Assembly: GCA_030018935.1 (NCBI GenBank)
Contig: JASEGZ010000019.1
Coordinates: 1 to 35,294 of the forward strand
DNA length: 35,294 nucleotides
Direction of reading: 5' to 3'
Source of the DNA: Syntrophales bacterium
GTDB lineage: Bacteria > Desulfobacterota > Syntrophia > Syntrophales > CG2-30-49-12
In this document: positions 1 through 6,654 of the stretch, one piece after another
Position numbering within the stretch: position 1 is the stretch's first letter
Layout: every line of letters begins with the position of its first letter
Translations under genes and position numbers: made by a program
The notes under the pieces: generated by a model
Told to the model about the DNA's origin: nothing
The model's input: only the letters and a program-made list of their open reading frames with translations
Database searches by the model: none

Positions 1-1
1 A

Positions 2-65
2 GGGGCGTAAGCCCCGGCGCCCGATGTACGGAAATAGCGAGCGAAGCGAGCGATTTCCGTACATC
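2..65. repeat. Paired palindromes at the left edge
   Basis: Two hairpins lie side by side. Positions 2-6 (GGGGC) pair with 11-15 around a GTAA tetraloop. Positions 23-35 (GATGTACGGAAAT) pair perfectly with 53-65 around a spacer made of repeated GCGAGCGAAG units. No coding sequence overlaps them. They resemble small mobile or REP-like palindromes, but the window edge hides what lies to the left, so the identity is unknown. Confidence 0.6.
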
Positions 66-132
66 TTGTTCATAGACGACAATGTCGCCTTTTCTTTGGT
101 TTCCAGGGTGTAGACGTCGTCGTCTCCACTTC

Positions 133-345
133 CTATAGGCTATTCCCCCCCCTTCTTTCAAGAATCTGTTCTAATGGATTATTTATTCTCATGAAATCCC
201 TGGTACTTACGTGGGTAGGATTTCTGTGTTTTTGAATTTCGGCGCCTTAATAATTCTTGTATGTATCTGAGGTCAATACCGCTTTTTAAAAGATGGGTAG
301 CAAAGGAAATAGTCTTTAATATCGTTATCGCCGGCCTCAAAAGGC
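133..345 (-). pseudogene. Decayed tyrosine recombinase (integrase) C-terminal remnant
   Basis: On the minus strand, from about 307 downward, the translation reads SFATHLLKSGIDLRYIQELL followed by RRRNSKT. This matches the conserved block of phage/XerC-type integrases around the catalytic H-x-x-R region and the helix after it. The usual HxLRHSFATH start is degraded to KTISFATH. After SKT the frame breaks; shifting by one base restores THVSTRDFMRINNPLEQIL, the typical region after the tyrosine, to a stop at 133-135. The tyrosine itself is lost at the frameshift, and no intact N-terminal or core domain is seen. It is a dead remnant of a mobile element or integron-like recombinase. The alternative, a sequencing error in a live gene, is unlikely because the upstream catalytic motifs are also missing. 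Confidence 0.6.
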
Positions 346-633
346 TCTTTATCTACAAAACTAAGAAAATCCCCGTTGTGGTAAGATAGCCCACCGTTTT
401 ATGACCGTGTTTTCTCATGACAGGCTCGCGCCGTGGATCTTCAAACTTGTATTTACGGGATGAAGTAATTAATTCCATAAAACACAATACTACAGGAATC
501 TGCAATGTCAAGAAATGATTATGATTTTGCGATATTTTTTTGTAGCCGTGTCCGTTGATAATAAGGTCTGACCTGCAACTAAAAATACGAAAAGGCTTCC
601 TGCTGCCGGAGGGAAATTGTCAAACAAATATAC
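346..633. other. Gene-poor stretch with no recognised gene
   Basis: I see no recognisable protein here. A minus-strand sequence at 507-512 (TTGACA) and 485-490 (TATTGT), 16 bp apart, resembles a sigma70 promoter. It sits just before a 41-codon ATG reading frame at 478-353 that I cannot assign. This may be the decayed remainder of the mobile element to the left. Confidence 0.4.
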
Positions 634-662
634 TTGACTTTGTGAATGGATCAGGATAGACA
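634..662 (+). promoter_or_regulatory. Probable sigma70 promoter of the thiamine operon
   Basis: TTGACT at 634-639 and TAGACA at 657-662 are separated by 17 bp. The predicted start point near 669 lies just ahead of the TPP riboswitch aptamer, which fits a riboswitch leader. The -10 box is weak, so this is an inference from spacing and position. Confidence 0.4.
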
Positions 663-683
663 GAAACAAAAAGCTCGATACAT

Positions 684-752
684 CCAGGGGTGCCGCGCAG
701 GCTGAGAAGATACCCTTTGAACCTGAACTGGATCATACCAGCGTAGGGAGTG
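684..752 (+). promoter_or_regulatory. TPP riboswitch (THI element) aptamer
   Basis: The conserved blocks of the thiamine pyrophosphate aptamer appear in order: GGGGTGC at 687-693, CTGAGA at 702-707, ACCC at 712-715, TGAACCTGA at 718-726, then GGATCATACCAGCGTAGGGA at 730-749. The thiamine genes follow directly. TPP binding should stabilise this fold and favour the terminator at 785-826, lowering transcription of the operon when TPP is plentiful. Confidence 0.95.
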
Positions 753-784
753 CCATCTGAGCGATTTCCAGAAGTTCTATATTC

Positions 785-826
785 AGAGGGGCCATATCCC
801 GTGGTAAGAAGGTATGGCTCTTTTTT
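785..826 (+). terminator. Riboswitch expression platform: intrinsic terminator
   Basis: AGGGGCCATA at 787-796 pairs with TATGGCTCTT at 813-822 (ten pairs, two of them G-T), and the 3' arm runs straight into six T residues at 821-826. It lies about 35 nt after the aptamer and 33 nt before the first gene, so it is the likely transcription-termination switch. An ATG at 814 falls inside this stem, which argues against using it as the gene start. Confidence 0.85.
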
Positions 827-858
827 ATTTGGCAGAGAGGAGACCGTCGTCTCTTTCC

Positions 859-1530
859 ATGGCAAAAAGAATAGTATTTGTGATTTCCGGAGGCCAGGTC
901 CTGGATCTTGCGCTTTTACATGCAAAACTAAAGGCGCATAGAGGAGCAGAGATAATCTGCGCCGACGGTGGAGTACGCCATCTTCCTTCCCACGGTCTGA
1001 TTCCCGATGTTATCATCGGAGACATGGATTCTCTCGATCCTGAGAAAGAAAAGTACTTCGAGGAACGGGGAAGTCGGATCATCAGGCGCCCTAAGGAAAA
1101 GGAGGAAACAGATACACAACTGGCCCTCGAATATGCCTTGGGGATGAACCCGGAAGAGGTATGGATCTTTGGCGCCCTCGGGGGAAGGGTTGATCATACC
1201 CTGGCCAACATCTCCCTCCTTATTCTGGGTGCAGAGAGGGGCATAAGGATAAAATTGGTGGATGAATGGTGTGAGGCTTTTGTTGTGACCGCCTCCTGCG
1301 TGATTGAGGGGCAGACGGGGCAGACGGTATCCATTCTTCCCCTTTCGTCAGCAGTGACCGGCATAACCCTGGAGGGATTTGAATATCCTCTCAAAGATGG
1401 GACAATGGAAATCGGAAGGCCCTACGGTGTAAGCAACCGGTTGATAGAGGCCAGAGGCGTCATTTCCGTGGCTTCAGGATATCTGCTCGTAGTGAGGTAT
1501 TTCAAGGCGGGGGTTTTCCCCCCGAGGTGA
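859..1530 (+). CDS. thiN: Thiamine pyrophosphokinase
   Basis: Transfers pyrophosphate from ATP to thiamine to form TPP, a cytosolic salvage reaction. The 223-residue protein shows the family landmarks in order: ICADGG, the metal/ATP motif GDMDS, KEETDTQLAL, GGRVDHTLANI and, near the end, GVSN. An upstream in-frame ATG at 814 would add 15 residues but lies inside the riboswitch terminator stem; starting at 859 (MAKRIVFVISGG) matches the family. The ribosome-binding site is poor: an AGAGGAGA stretch is about 15 nt upstream, and a small GAGAC/GTCTC hairpin lies between and could bring it closer. It is the first gene of a three-gene thiamine operon controlled by the TPP riboswitch. The name thiN is also used for the unrelated thiamine-phosphate synthase domain fused to the next gene. 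Confidence 0.93.
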   Translation: MAKRIVFVISGGQVLDLALLHAKLKAHRGAEIICADGGVRHLPSHGLIPDVIIGDMDSLDPEKEKYFEERGSRIIRRPKEKEETDTQLALEYALGMNPEEVWIFGALGGRVDHTLANISLLILGAERGIRIKLVDEWCEAFVVTASCVIEGQTGQTVSILPLSSAVTGITLEGFEYPLKDGTMEIGRPYGVSNRLIEARGVISVASGYLLVVRYFKAGVFPPR

Positions 1531-1539
1531 CTTGAGGAG

Positions 1540-2913
1540 ATGAAACCAAAAAGGATATTAACCATTGCCGGTTCAGATTCCGGTGGCGGAGCAGGGATTC
1601 AGGCAGATTTGAAGACGATTGCCTCCCTTGGGGGGTTCGGGATGAGTGTCATCACCGCCTTGACAGCCCAGAATACTCTCGGTATCCAGGACATCCATGA
1701 GGTCTCCCCGGAATTTGTCAAGAGGCAATTTGATTCTGTGGCGTCGGACATAGGCATAGATGCAGCCAAGACCGGTATGCTTGTCAACTCCGGGATAATA
1801 GAGGTAGTGGCAGACGGCATTAGGGAATACAGCGTTGAAAAGCTTGTTGTTGATCCGGCAATGGCAGCCAAAGGGGGAACGCCGCTGATCAAGGGTGAGG
1901 TCAGGGATGACCTGATCAGGGAACTGATCCCTCTGGCCCTTGTGGTGACACCGAATATTTCCGAAGCCGAGGTCCTCTCCGGGATAAAGATTGCCTCCCT
2001 CGACGGGATGAGAGAAGCGGCGCGGGTCATTTATGATCTGGGGGCAGAGAATGTACTGGTCAAAGGGGGGCATCTGATGGATGCCGATGTCACGCACGCC
2101 AGGGACATCCTCTATGACGGGAAGAATTTTTACGAGTTTTCCTCTGAGAGGATTGATACTAAAGACACGCATGGTACCGGGTGCACCTATTCCGCCGCTA
2201 TTGCCACCGGTCTTGCCATGGGGAAGAGTGTTTTTGAGGCCGTGGAAGAGGCAAAAAAGTATATCACAGAGACCATCAGGTTTTCCTATCGTATCGGTGG
2301 GGGGCAGGGACCAACGAACCATCTCGCCCCTCTTTTACGGGAGGTGGAACGTTATCGCTGTCTTGATGAGCTGAAGGCCGCCCTGCAAAGATTGAAGGGG
2401 GAAAAATGCGGTCATGTCATCCCGGAGGTACAGTCAAACCTCGGCTATGCCCTTCCCGGCGCCAGGGGGATCGAGGAAGTGGCGGCTGTTCCGGGCAGGA
2501 TTATCCGGATCGGAGATGAGGTGGCAACCCTCTGTGAGCCGGCTTTCGGCGCCTCTTCACATATCGCAAAGATCATCCTCACCGTTTTGAGGTACAACAG
2601 TGAATATCGTGCGGCGATGAATATCCGGTTTTCGGAAGATATTGTAAAGATATGCCAGGCCTTGGGGTATGACATCGCCCATTTCAGTCGGGCAGGCGAA
2701 CCGCCTGAGATGAAAGAGAGAGATGGTTCCTCCCTCGAATGGGGAACGGAGACTGTCCTGGCAAAGAGGGAAAAGGTTCCCGATATCATCTTTGACAGGG
2801 GCGATGTGGGGAAAGAGCCGATGATCCGGGTCCTCGGGAAGGACCCTCATGATGTTGTGGATAAGGTTTTAAATCTGGTAAGGAAATTGAAAGTCGTAAG
2901 TCATAGGTCGTAA
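1540..2913 (+). CDS. thiDN: Fused HMP/HMP-phosphate kinase and thiamine-phosphate synthase (ThiD-ThiN)
   Basis: A two-domain enzyme of 457 residues. Residues about 1-265 are ThiD: N-terminal IAGSDSGGGAGIQADLKT, then TALTAQNT, and the anion-hole motif DTHGTGCTYSAAIA. ThiD phosphorylates hydroxymethylpyrimidine twice. Residues about 280-450 are the archaeal-type ThiN domain (QSNLGYALPGA, VAAVPGRIIRIGDEV, FGASSHIAKIIL, MNIRFSEDIV, DIIFDRGDVGKEPMIRVLG). ThiN joins HMP-PP and thiazole phosphate to give thiamine phosphate in place of ThiE. Such fusions are known in archaea and some anaerobic bacteria. The gene follows thiN after 9 nt and precedes the thiazole synthase, so both thiamine halves and their coupling are encoded together. 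The last six codons (VVSHRS) and the stop come from a heptamer repeat array, so the C terminus has probably been altered by the repeat. Confidence 0.93.
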   Translation: MKPKRILTIAGSDSGGGAGIQADLKTIASLGGFGMSVITALTAQNTLGIQDIHEVSPEFVKRQFDSVASDIGIDAAKTGMLVNSGIIEVVADGIREYSVEKLVVDPAMAAKGGTPLIKGEVRDDLIRELIPLALVVTPNISEAEVLSGIKIASLDGMREAARVIYDLGAENVLVKGGHLMDADVTHARDILYDGKNFYEFSSERIDTKDTHGTGCTYSAAIATGLAMGKSVFEAVEEAKKYITETIRFSYRIGGGQGPTNHLAPLLREVERYRCLDELKAALQRLKGEKCGHVIPEVQSNLGYALPGARGIEEVAAVPGRIIRIGDEVATLCEPAFGASSHIAKIILTVLRYNSEYRAAMNIRFSEDIVKICQALGYDIAHFSRAGEPPEMKERDGSSLEWGTETVLAKREKVPDIIFDRGDVGKEPMIRVLGKDPHDVVDKVLNLVRKLKVVSHRS

Positions 2914-2942
2914 GTCGTATGACTGACGACTGACGACTGATG
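2893..2942 (+). repeat. Heptamer GTCGTAA array at the thiDN stop codon
   Basis: Seven 7-bp units in a row: GTCGTAA, GTCATAG, GTCGTAA, GTCGTAT, then GACTGAC, GACTGAC, GACTGAT. The second half is roughly the reverse complement of the first, so the array can fold. It starts inside the last codons of thiDN and supplies its TAA. Similar arrays occur at 11110, 19541 and 25321. Confidence 0.85.
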
Positions 2943-2962
2943 TTTTAGGAGGAAAGGATAAT

Positions 2963-3736
2963 ATGGAATTGAATGAAATTACCATCACGAAAGCGATTAT
3001 AGAGCGGTTCTCGGAGAAGCTGCTCGCCTGCACGGAAGTGGATACAGCTATCGTGGGAGGTGGTCCCGCCGGTCTCGTGGCCGGCTATTTCCTGGCGAAA
3101 GCCGGAAAAAAGGTGGCGATATTTGAGAAAAAACTGAGCATCGGCGGCGGCATGTGGGGCGGCGGTATGATGTTCAACGAGATCATCGTGCAACCGGAGG
3201 CCAGGGAACTCCTCGATCTGTTTGACGTACGCACAAGGGAGTATGAACATGGTTACTACAGCGCCGATGCCATCGAGGCGGTCAGTACGATTTGTTCCTA
3301 TGCAACAAAGGCGGGGGCCAGGGTCTTTAATTGTATCACCGTGGAGGATGTGATGATCCGTGAAGGACGGGTGATCGGTCTTGTGATTAACTGGACACCG
3401 GTCGAGGTGACGGGTCTCCATGTTGACCCACTGGCGATTGCCGCAAAATCTACCGTTGATGCCACAGGTCATGCCACGGAAGTCCTCCGCGTGATTGAAC
3501 GAAAGACAGATATAAAATTTAACACGCCAAGCGGGGCCTTGATGGGTGAGCGTTCCATGTGGGCGGACAGGGCAGAACAGTTGACTCTGGAAAATACAAG
3601 AGAGATCTGCCCCGGCGTATATGTAGCCGGGATGTCGGCCAATGCGGCCTTCGGCGGCCCCAGGATGGGTCCCATCTTCGGTGGCATGCTCCTTTCAGGG
3701 AAGAAGGTTGCCGAACTGATTATTGCCAGTGGCTAA
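2963..3736 (+). CDS. thi4: Thi4-family sulfide-dependent thiazole synthase (ribose-1,5-bisphosphate-like archaeal type)
   Basis: Builds the thiazole half of thiamine on an NAD-derived intermediate with glycine and sulfur. The 257-residue protein has the dinucleotide-binding motif GGGPAG (about 32-37), [12 protein letters not shown] (61-72), and the C-terminal [21 protein letters not shown]. Yeast THI4 donates sulfur from its own cysteine and is used once. Here the equivalent loop reads GLHVDPLAI with His153 instead of Cys, as in methanogen enzymes that use free sulfide and turn over repeatedly. That fits an anaerobic, sulfide-rich life. The start ATG has a good AGGAGG/AAAGGA site upstream. 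It is the third gene of the riboswitch operon and replaces the usual ThiG/ThiS/ThiH route, none of which is seen here. Archaeal homologues annotated as ribose-1,5-bisphosphate isomerase are related, but the thiamine context settles the role. Confidence 0.9.
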   Translation: MELNEITITKAIIERFSEKLLACTEVDTAIVGGGPAGLVAGYFLAKAGKKVAIFEKKLSIGGGMWGGGMMFNEIIVQPEARELLDLFDVRTREYEHGYYSADAIEAVSTICSYATKAGARVFNCITVEDVMIREGRVIGLVINWTPVEVTGLHVDPLAIAAKSTVDATGHATEVLRVIERKTDIKFNTPSGALMGERSMWADRAEQLTLENTREICPGVYVAGMSANAAFGGPRMGPIFGGMLLSGKKVAELIIASG

Positions 3737-3746
3737 AAAATTGAAC

Positions 3747-3957
3747 TTCAGCGGGACCTTTGAAAATTGACTTCACAAGGGCTCAAAATCTTTTTTCGAC
3801 CATTCTAACGCTCGCTCCACTGCAAAGGCAACAACTCGCGCTGCGCGCTCAAACATTTGCCTTTGCGGCCGTTTCGCTTCGCGAAGAATAGTTGCGAAAA
3901 AAATCTTGCATTTGCCCTTTCGAAGCCAATTTTCAGTCTCGCAAAGTTCTCTTCAGC
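3747..3957. mobile_element. MITE-like element, copy A, with TTCAGC target duplications
   Basis: The element spans about 3753-3951 and is bounded by the direct repeat TTCAGC at 3747-3752 and 3952-3957. Its left arm starts GGGACCTTTGAAAATTGACT. The reverse complement of the right arm starts GAGAACTTTG and then shares TGAAAATTGGCTTC and a run of T followed by CG. It has the same nested layout as copies B (10846) and C (25103), but the core sequence differs while the stem GCAAAGGCAA/TTGCCTTTGC keeps its pairing. It carries no transposase, so it would need one supplied in trans. It occupies nearly all of the 317-bp gap between thi4 and cca. Confidence 0.75.
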
Positions 3958-4053
3958 CCAATTTGCTGCTGCTTTAATTTCAGGTTATGGGCTACGGCCT
4001 ATAGTCCCTTGCCCCTTGCTTAGAGAGGGCTTAAGGTCTCGGAAGGTTTGAAT

Positions 4054-5424
4054 TTGACCGTTGATACTATTGATAAGATACCTGTCTCTGGTGAGGCAGC
4101 GGCCGGTATTGTCCGCCAGTTGCAGCGGGCTGGTCATGAAGCCTATCTCGTCGGCGGCTGTGTGCGCGACCTCCTGCGGGGTATCGAACCGGTGGACTAC
4201 GATATTGTCACCTCCGCCCGACCCGATGAGGTCCAGGCGCTGTTTCCTCACACGGTGCCGGTGGGGGTGAGCTTCGGTGTTGTCCTCGTCATTGAAGGGG
4301 GACGAAGCTACGAAGTGGCAACATTCCGCACCGAGGATGGTCATGAAGATGGGCGGAGACCCTCTCAGGTAAAATTTGCCACGGCCAAGGAGGATGTCTA
4401 CCGCCGGGACTTCACCGTAAATGGTCTCCTGTTGGAGATAGAGACAGGCCGCATCATTGACTATGTGGGTGGCTGTCAGGATATTGAGCGTCGCCTCATC
4501 CGCACAATCGGTGAACCTGAAGAGCGTTTCTCCGAGGATTACCTGCGGGTGCTCCGTGCCGTCCGCTTTGCCGCCAACCTTGGCTTTGAAATTGATCAGC
4601 AGACCCTTGATGCTGTCAAGCGGCATGTCCCCGCCATCCGCCGCATCAGCGCGGAACGCACCCGTGAAGAACTGACCCGTCTTCTCACCGGCGGTGGGGC
4701 GCGGCGCGGGATGAAACTCCTTGCCGCTACCGGCCTTCTTGCCGTCCTCCTTCCCGAGGTCGAGGCGATGCGTGGTGTCGTCCAGCCGCCAACATTCCAT
4801 CCCGAAGGCGATGTCTGGGAACACACCCTGCGGATGCTCGACCTGTTGCCCGGCGGGGCGGGTAAAGAGGCCGATGCCTGCCTCGCCTGGGGTGTCGTCA
4901 TGCACGACATAGGGAAGCCCTGTACACGTTCCGAGGACGAATCAGGCGTCCATTTCTACGGTCACGTCCGCAGGGGAGAGGAGATCGCCGGCGCTATCCT
5001 GCAGCGGCTCAGATTTTCCCGTGCAGATATGGAGACGATCATTGACCTTGTCCACTGCCACATGCTCTTCATCCATATAAAGGAGATGCGCCCCAATAAG
5101 TTGAAACGTCTGCTCAGGAAGCCCCGCTTCGACCTTCATCTTGAACTTCACCGCCTCGATTGCCTGGGAAGCCACGGTTTTCTCGACAACTACAAGTTCT
5201 GCAAGACAAAGCTTGCCGAACTTGCCACAGAGGAACTGCACCCGCCGCGTCTGATCACCGGCCATGACCTCATCGCCATGGGCTTTCGCCCCGGCCCCAT
5301 CTTCAGTGAGATCCTGAAGGCTGTTGAGGATGCGCAGCTCGACGGTGAGATACTTACCGGGGATGAAGCCCGCAGGCTGGTGATGACTCGCTGGGGACGT
5401 GAATCTTCTTTCCCGAACCCCTGA
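4054..5424 (+). CDS. cca: tRNA nucleotidyltransferase (CCA-adding / poly(A) polymerase family) with HD domain
   Basis: Adds or repairs the 3' CCA of tRNAs (or polyadenylates RNA; the two activities share one family and cannot be separated by sight). Landmarks: YLVGGCVRDLLRG with the DYDIVT metal-binding aspartates, RRDFTVNGLLLE, EERFSEDYLRVLRAVRFAA, then a helical RNA-binding neck. A C-terminal HD domain shows VVMHDIGKP. I place the start at the TTG at 4054: the GGAAGG site at 4041-4046 is then 7 nt away. The TTG at 4048 would leave only one nt, and no ATG is near. The protein is then 456 residues, normal for HD-containing members. The one tRNA gene in the window (19686) already encodes CCA, so repair or other tRNAs may be the main need. 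MITE copy A sits just upstream. Confidence 0.9.
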   Translation: MTVDTIDKIPVSGEAAAGIVRQLQRAGHEAYLVGGCVRDLLRGIEPVDYDIVTSARPDEVQALFPHTVPVGVSFGVVLVIEGGRSYEVATFRTEDGHEDGRRPSQVKFATAKEDVYRRDFTVNGLLLEIETGRIIDYVGGCQDIERRLIRTIGEPEERFSEDYLRVLRAVRFAANLGFEIDQQTLDAVKRHVPAIRRISAERTREELTRLLTGGGARRGMKLLAATGLLAVLLPEVEAMRGVVQPPTFHPEGDVWEHTLRMLDLLPGGAGKEADACLAWGVVMHDIGKPCTRSEDESGVHFYGHVRRGEEIAGAILQRLRFSRADMETIIDLVHCHMLFIHIKEMRPNKLKRLLRKPRFDLHLELHRLDCLGSHGFLDNYKFCKTKLAELATEELHPPRLITGHDLIAMGFRPGPIFSEILKAVEDAQLDGEILTGDEARRLVMTRWGRESSFPNP

Positions 5425-5550
5425 GATAGTCAATCATCGGGTCAACAATTAAAGGAACAACATCGGGCAGCAGGATCGGGAACAGGACAGGAAACACGGG
5501 AAGTTTCCCTGAATTTACTCACAAGACGCAAAATTCTGTTGACTCTTAGG

Positions 5551-5623
5551 AAATCGGGGCGGGCAAAATCGGGGGCGCAAAATCGCAAAATCCAAAATCG
5601 GCAAAATCGGGGTCAGGTCTTTT
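5551..5623 (+). repeat. Degenerate AAAATCGG repeats ending in GGGGTCAGGTCTTTT
   Basis: AAATCGGGGC, CAAAATCGGG, GCAAAATCG, CAAAATCC and CAAAATCGG follow one another, ending with GGGGTCAGGTCTTTT at 5609-5623. The last motif is an inverted match to AAAAGACCTGACCC at 6533-6546 and 6572-6585, on the other side of the transposase gene. These are probably the recognised ends of that element. Confidence 0.7.
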
Positions 5624-5626
5624 ATC

Positions 5627-5655
5627 TTGACATTTCCGACGGGTTATGATAAAGT
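5627..5655 (+). promoter_or_regulatory. Strong sigma70-like promoter of the transposase gene
   Basis: TTGACA at 5627-5632 and TAAAGT at 5650-5655 are 17 bp apart. The predicted start point (about 5662) is almost at the ATG (5665), and no Shine-Dalgarno is visible, so the mRNA may be leaderless or nearly so. Confidence 0.55.
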
Positions 5656-5664
5656 ACCGCCATC

Positions 5665-6543
5665 ATGGCACGCCCACTTCGCATAGAATACCCTGGCGCT
5701 GTCTATCATATCACAAGCCGGGGAAACGAAAGAAAGGCCATTTACAAAGACGATCATGATCGTGAGGGTTTTCTCTCCACCCTACAGCGTGCCAATAATC
5801 GATATAACTGGATCTGTCACTCCTACTGCCTTATGGACAACCACTACCACCTTCTCATCGAGACCCCGGATGGCAACCTCTCCATCGGTATGCGGCAGCT
5901 AAACGGTGTCTACACCCAGTTTTTTAATAATCGGCACAGGAGAACCGGTCACCTCTTCCAGGGGAGATACAAGGCTATCCTCATCCAGAAAGACAGTCAC
6001 CTCCTCGAAGCCTGCCGATATATCGTCTTAAACCCCGTCCGTGCCAGGACGGTTGGACAACCGGAGGACTGGAAGTGGTCCAGTTACCGCGCCACGGTCG
6101 GCAAGGAACAGCCACATCCCTACCTTACCACAGACTGGATACTCGGGCAATTCAGCGGAAAAAGAGGAGAGGCAGAGAAGGAATACCGGCAGTTTGTCCA
6201 AGAGGGTATCGGAAAAGAATCGATCTGGTCAGGTGTTAAGGGGCAGGCCATACTCGGTGAAGATGAATTTATTGGCAGCCTCATTGATCATTTCAAAAAA
6301 CATAAAGACGTGATCGAGATACCAAAAGGCCAGCGATATGTGAACAGACCGGCACTTGAAAAAATATTCCCAGAGATTATAATAAAAGACAAAGAGAATC
6401 GTGACAGGAAGATACTGGAAGCTGTTGAGAGATACGGTTATCGGCAGAGTGAAATTGCCCGGTACCTGGTTATGCATTATTCGACGATAAGCAATTTGCT
6501 ACGGGGAGCGGGGAAAAGCCTAATACCAAAAGAAAAGACCTGA
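5665..6543 (+). CDS. REP-associated tyrosine transposase (RAYT, IS200-like Y1 domain)
   Basis: A single-strand DNA nuclease of the HUH Y1 family related to IS200/IS605 TnpA. Residues about 1-150 form the Y1_Tnp domain: GAVYHITSRGNERK, the metal-binding HYH at 60-62 in LMDNHYHLLIE, and the catalytic tyrosine in CRYIVLNPVRA (Y119). The tail at about 255-285 (YRQSEIARYLVMHYSTISNL) looks like a DnaA-type helix-turn-helix. RAYTs cut and paste short palindromes rather than themselves. The 292-residue length is normal for the C-terminally extended type. The gene lies between inverted copies of GGTCAGGTCTTTT, and its TGA stop lies inside one of them. It is intact, with a good promoter but no ribosome-binding site. 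It may or may not serve the palindromic elements elsewhere in the window; nothing in the sequence links them directly. Confidence 0.88.
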   Translation: MARPLRIEYPGAVYHITSRGNERKAIYKDDHDREGFLSTLQRANNRYNWICHSYCLMDNHYHLLIETPDGNLSIGMRQLNGVYTQFFNNRHRRTGHLFQGRYKAILIQKDSHLLEACRYIVLNPVRARTVGQPEDWKWSSYRATVGKEQPHPYLTTDWILGQFSGKRGEAEKEYRQFVQEGIGKESIWSGVKGQAILGEDEFIGSLIDHFKKHKDVIEIPKGQRYVNRPALEKIFPEIIIKDKENRDRKILEAVERYGYRQSEIARYLVMHYSTISNLLRGAGKSLIPKEKT

Positions 6544-6631
6544 CCCTAATTCCTAATTCCTACTTCCAAAGAAAAGACCTGACCCTAATTTCCCTCTAAT
6601 TTCCCTAATTTTCCTAATTCTCTAATTCCCA
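6533..6631. repeat. Duplicated AAAAGACCTGACCC motif followed by CTAATTTCC repeats
   Basis: AAAAGACCTGACCC occurs at 6533-6546 and again at 6572-6585, inverted with respect to 5609-5623. It is followed by degenerate CCTAATTTCC units to about 6631. The layout mirrors the left flank (repeat array outside, motif inside), so the transposase gene is bracketed by a large inverted arrangement. Confidence 0.7.
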
Positions 6632-6654
6632 GGGATGTGGGCCGCGAAGACGGC

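Noticed and set aside
353-478. A 41-codon minus-strand frame after a promoter-like sequence
   Set aside because: I do not recognise the protein, there is no ribosome-binding site, and the area looks decayed; it is mentioned only within the gene-poor stretch.
814-858. The ATG at 814 as start of thiamine pyrophosphokinase
   Set aside because: It lies inside the riboswitch terminator stem, and the added residues (MALFYLAERRPSSLS) do not match the family.
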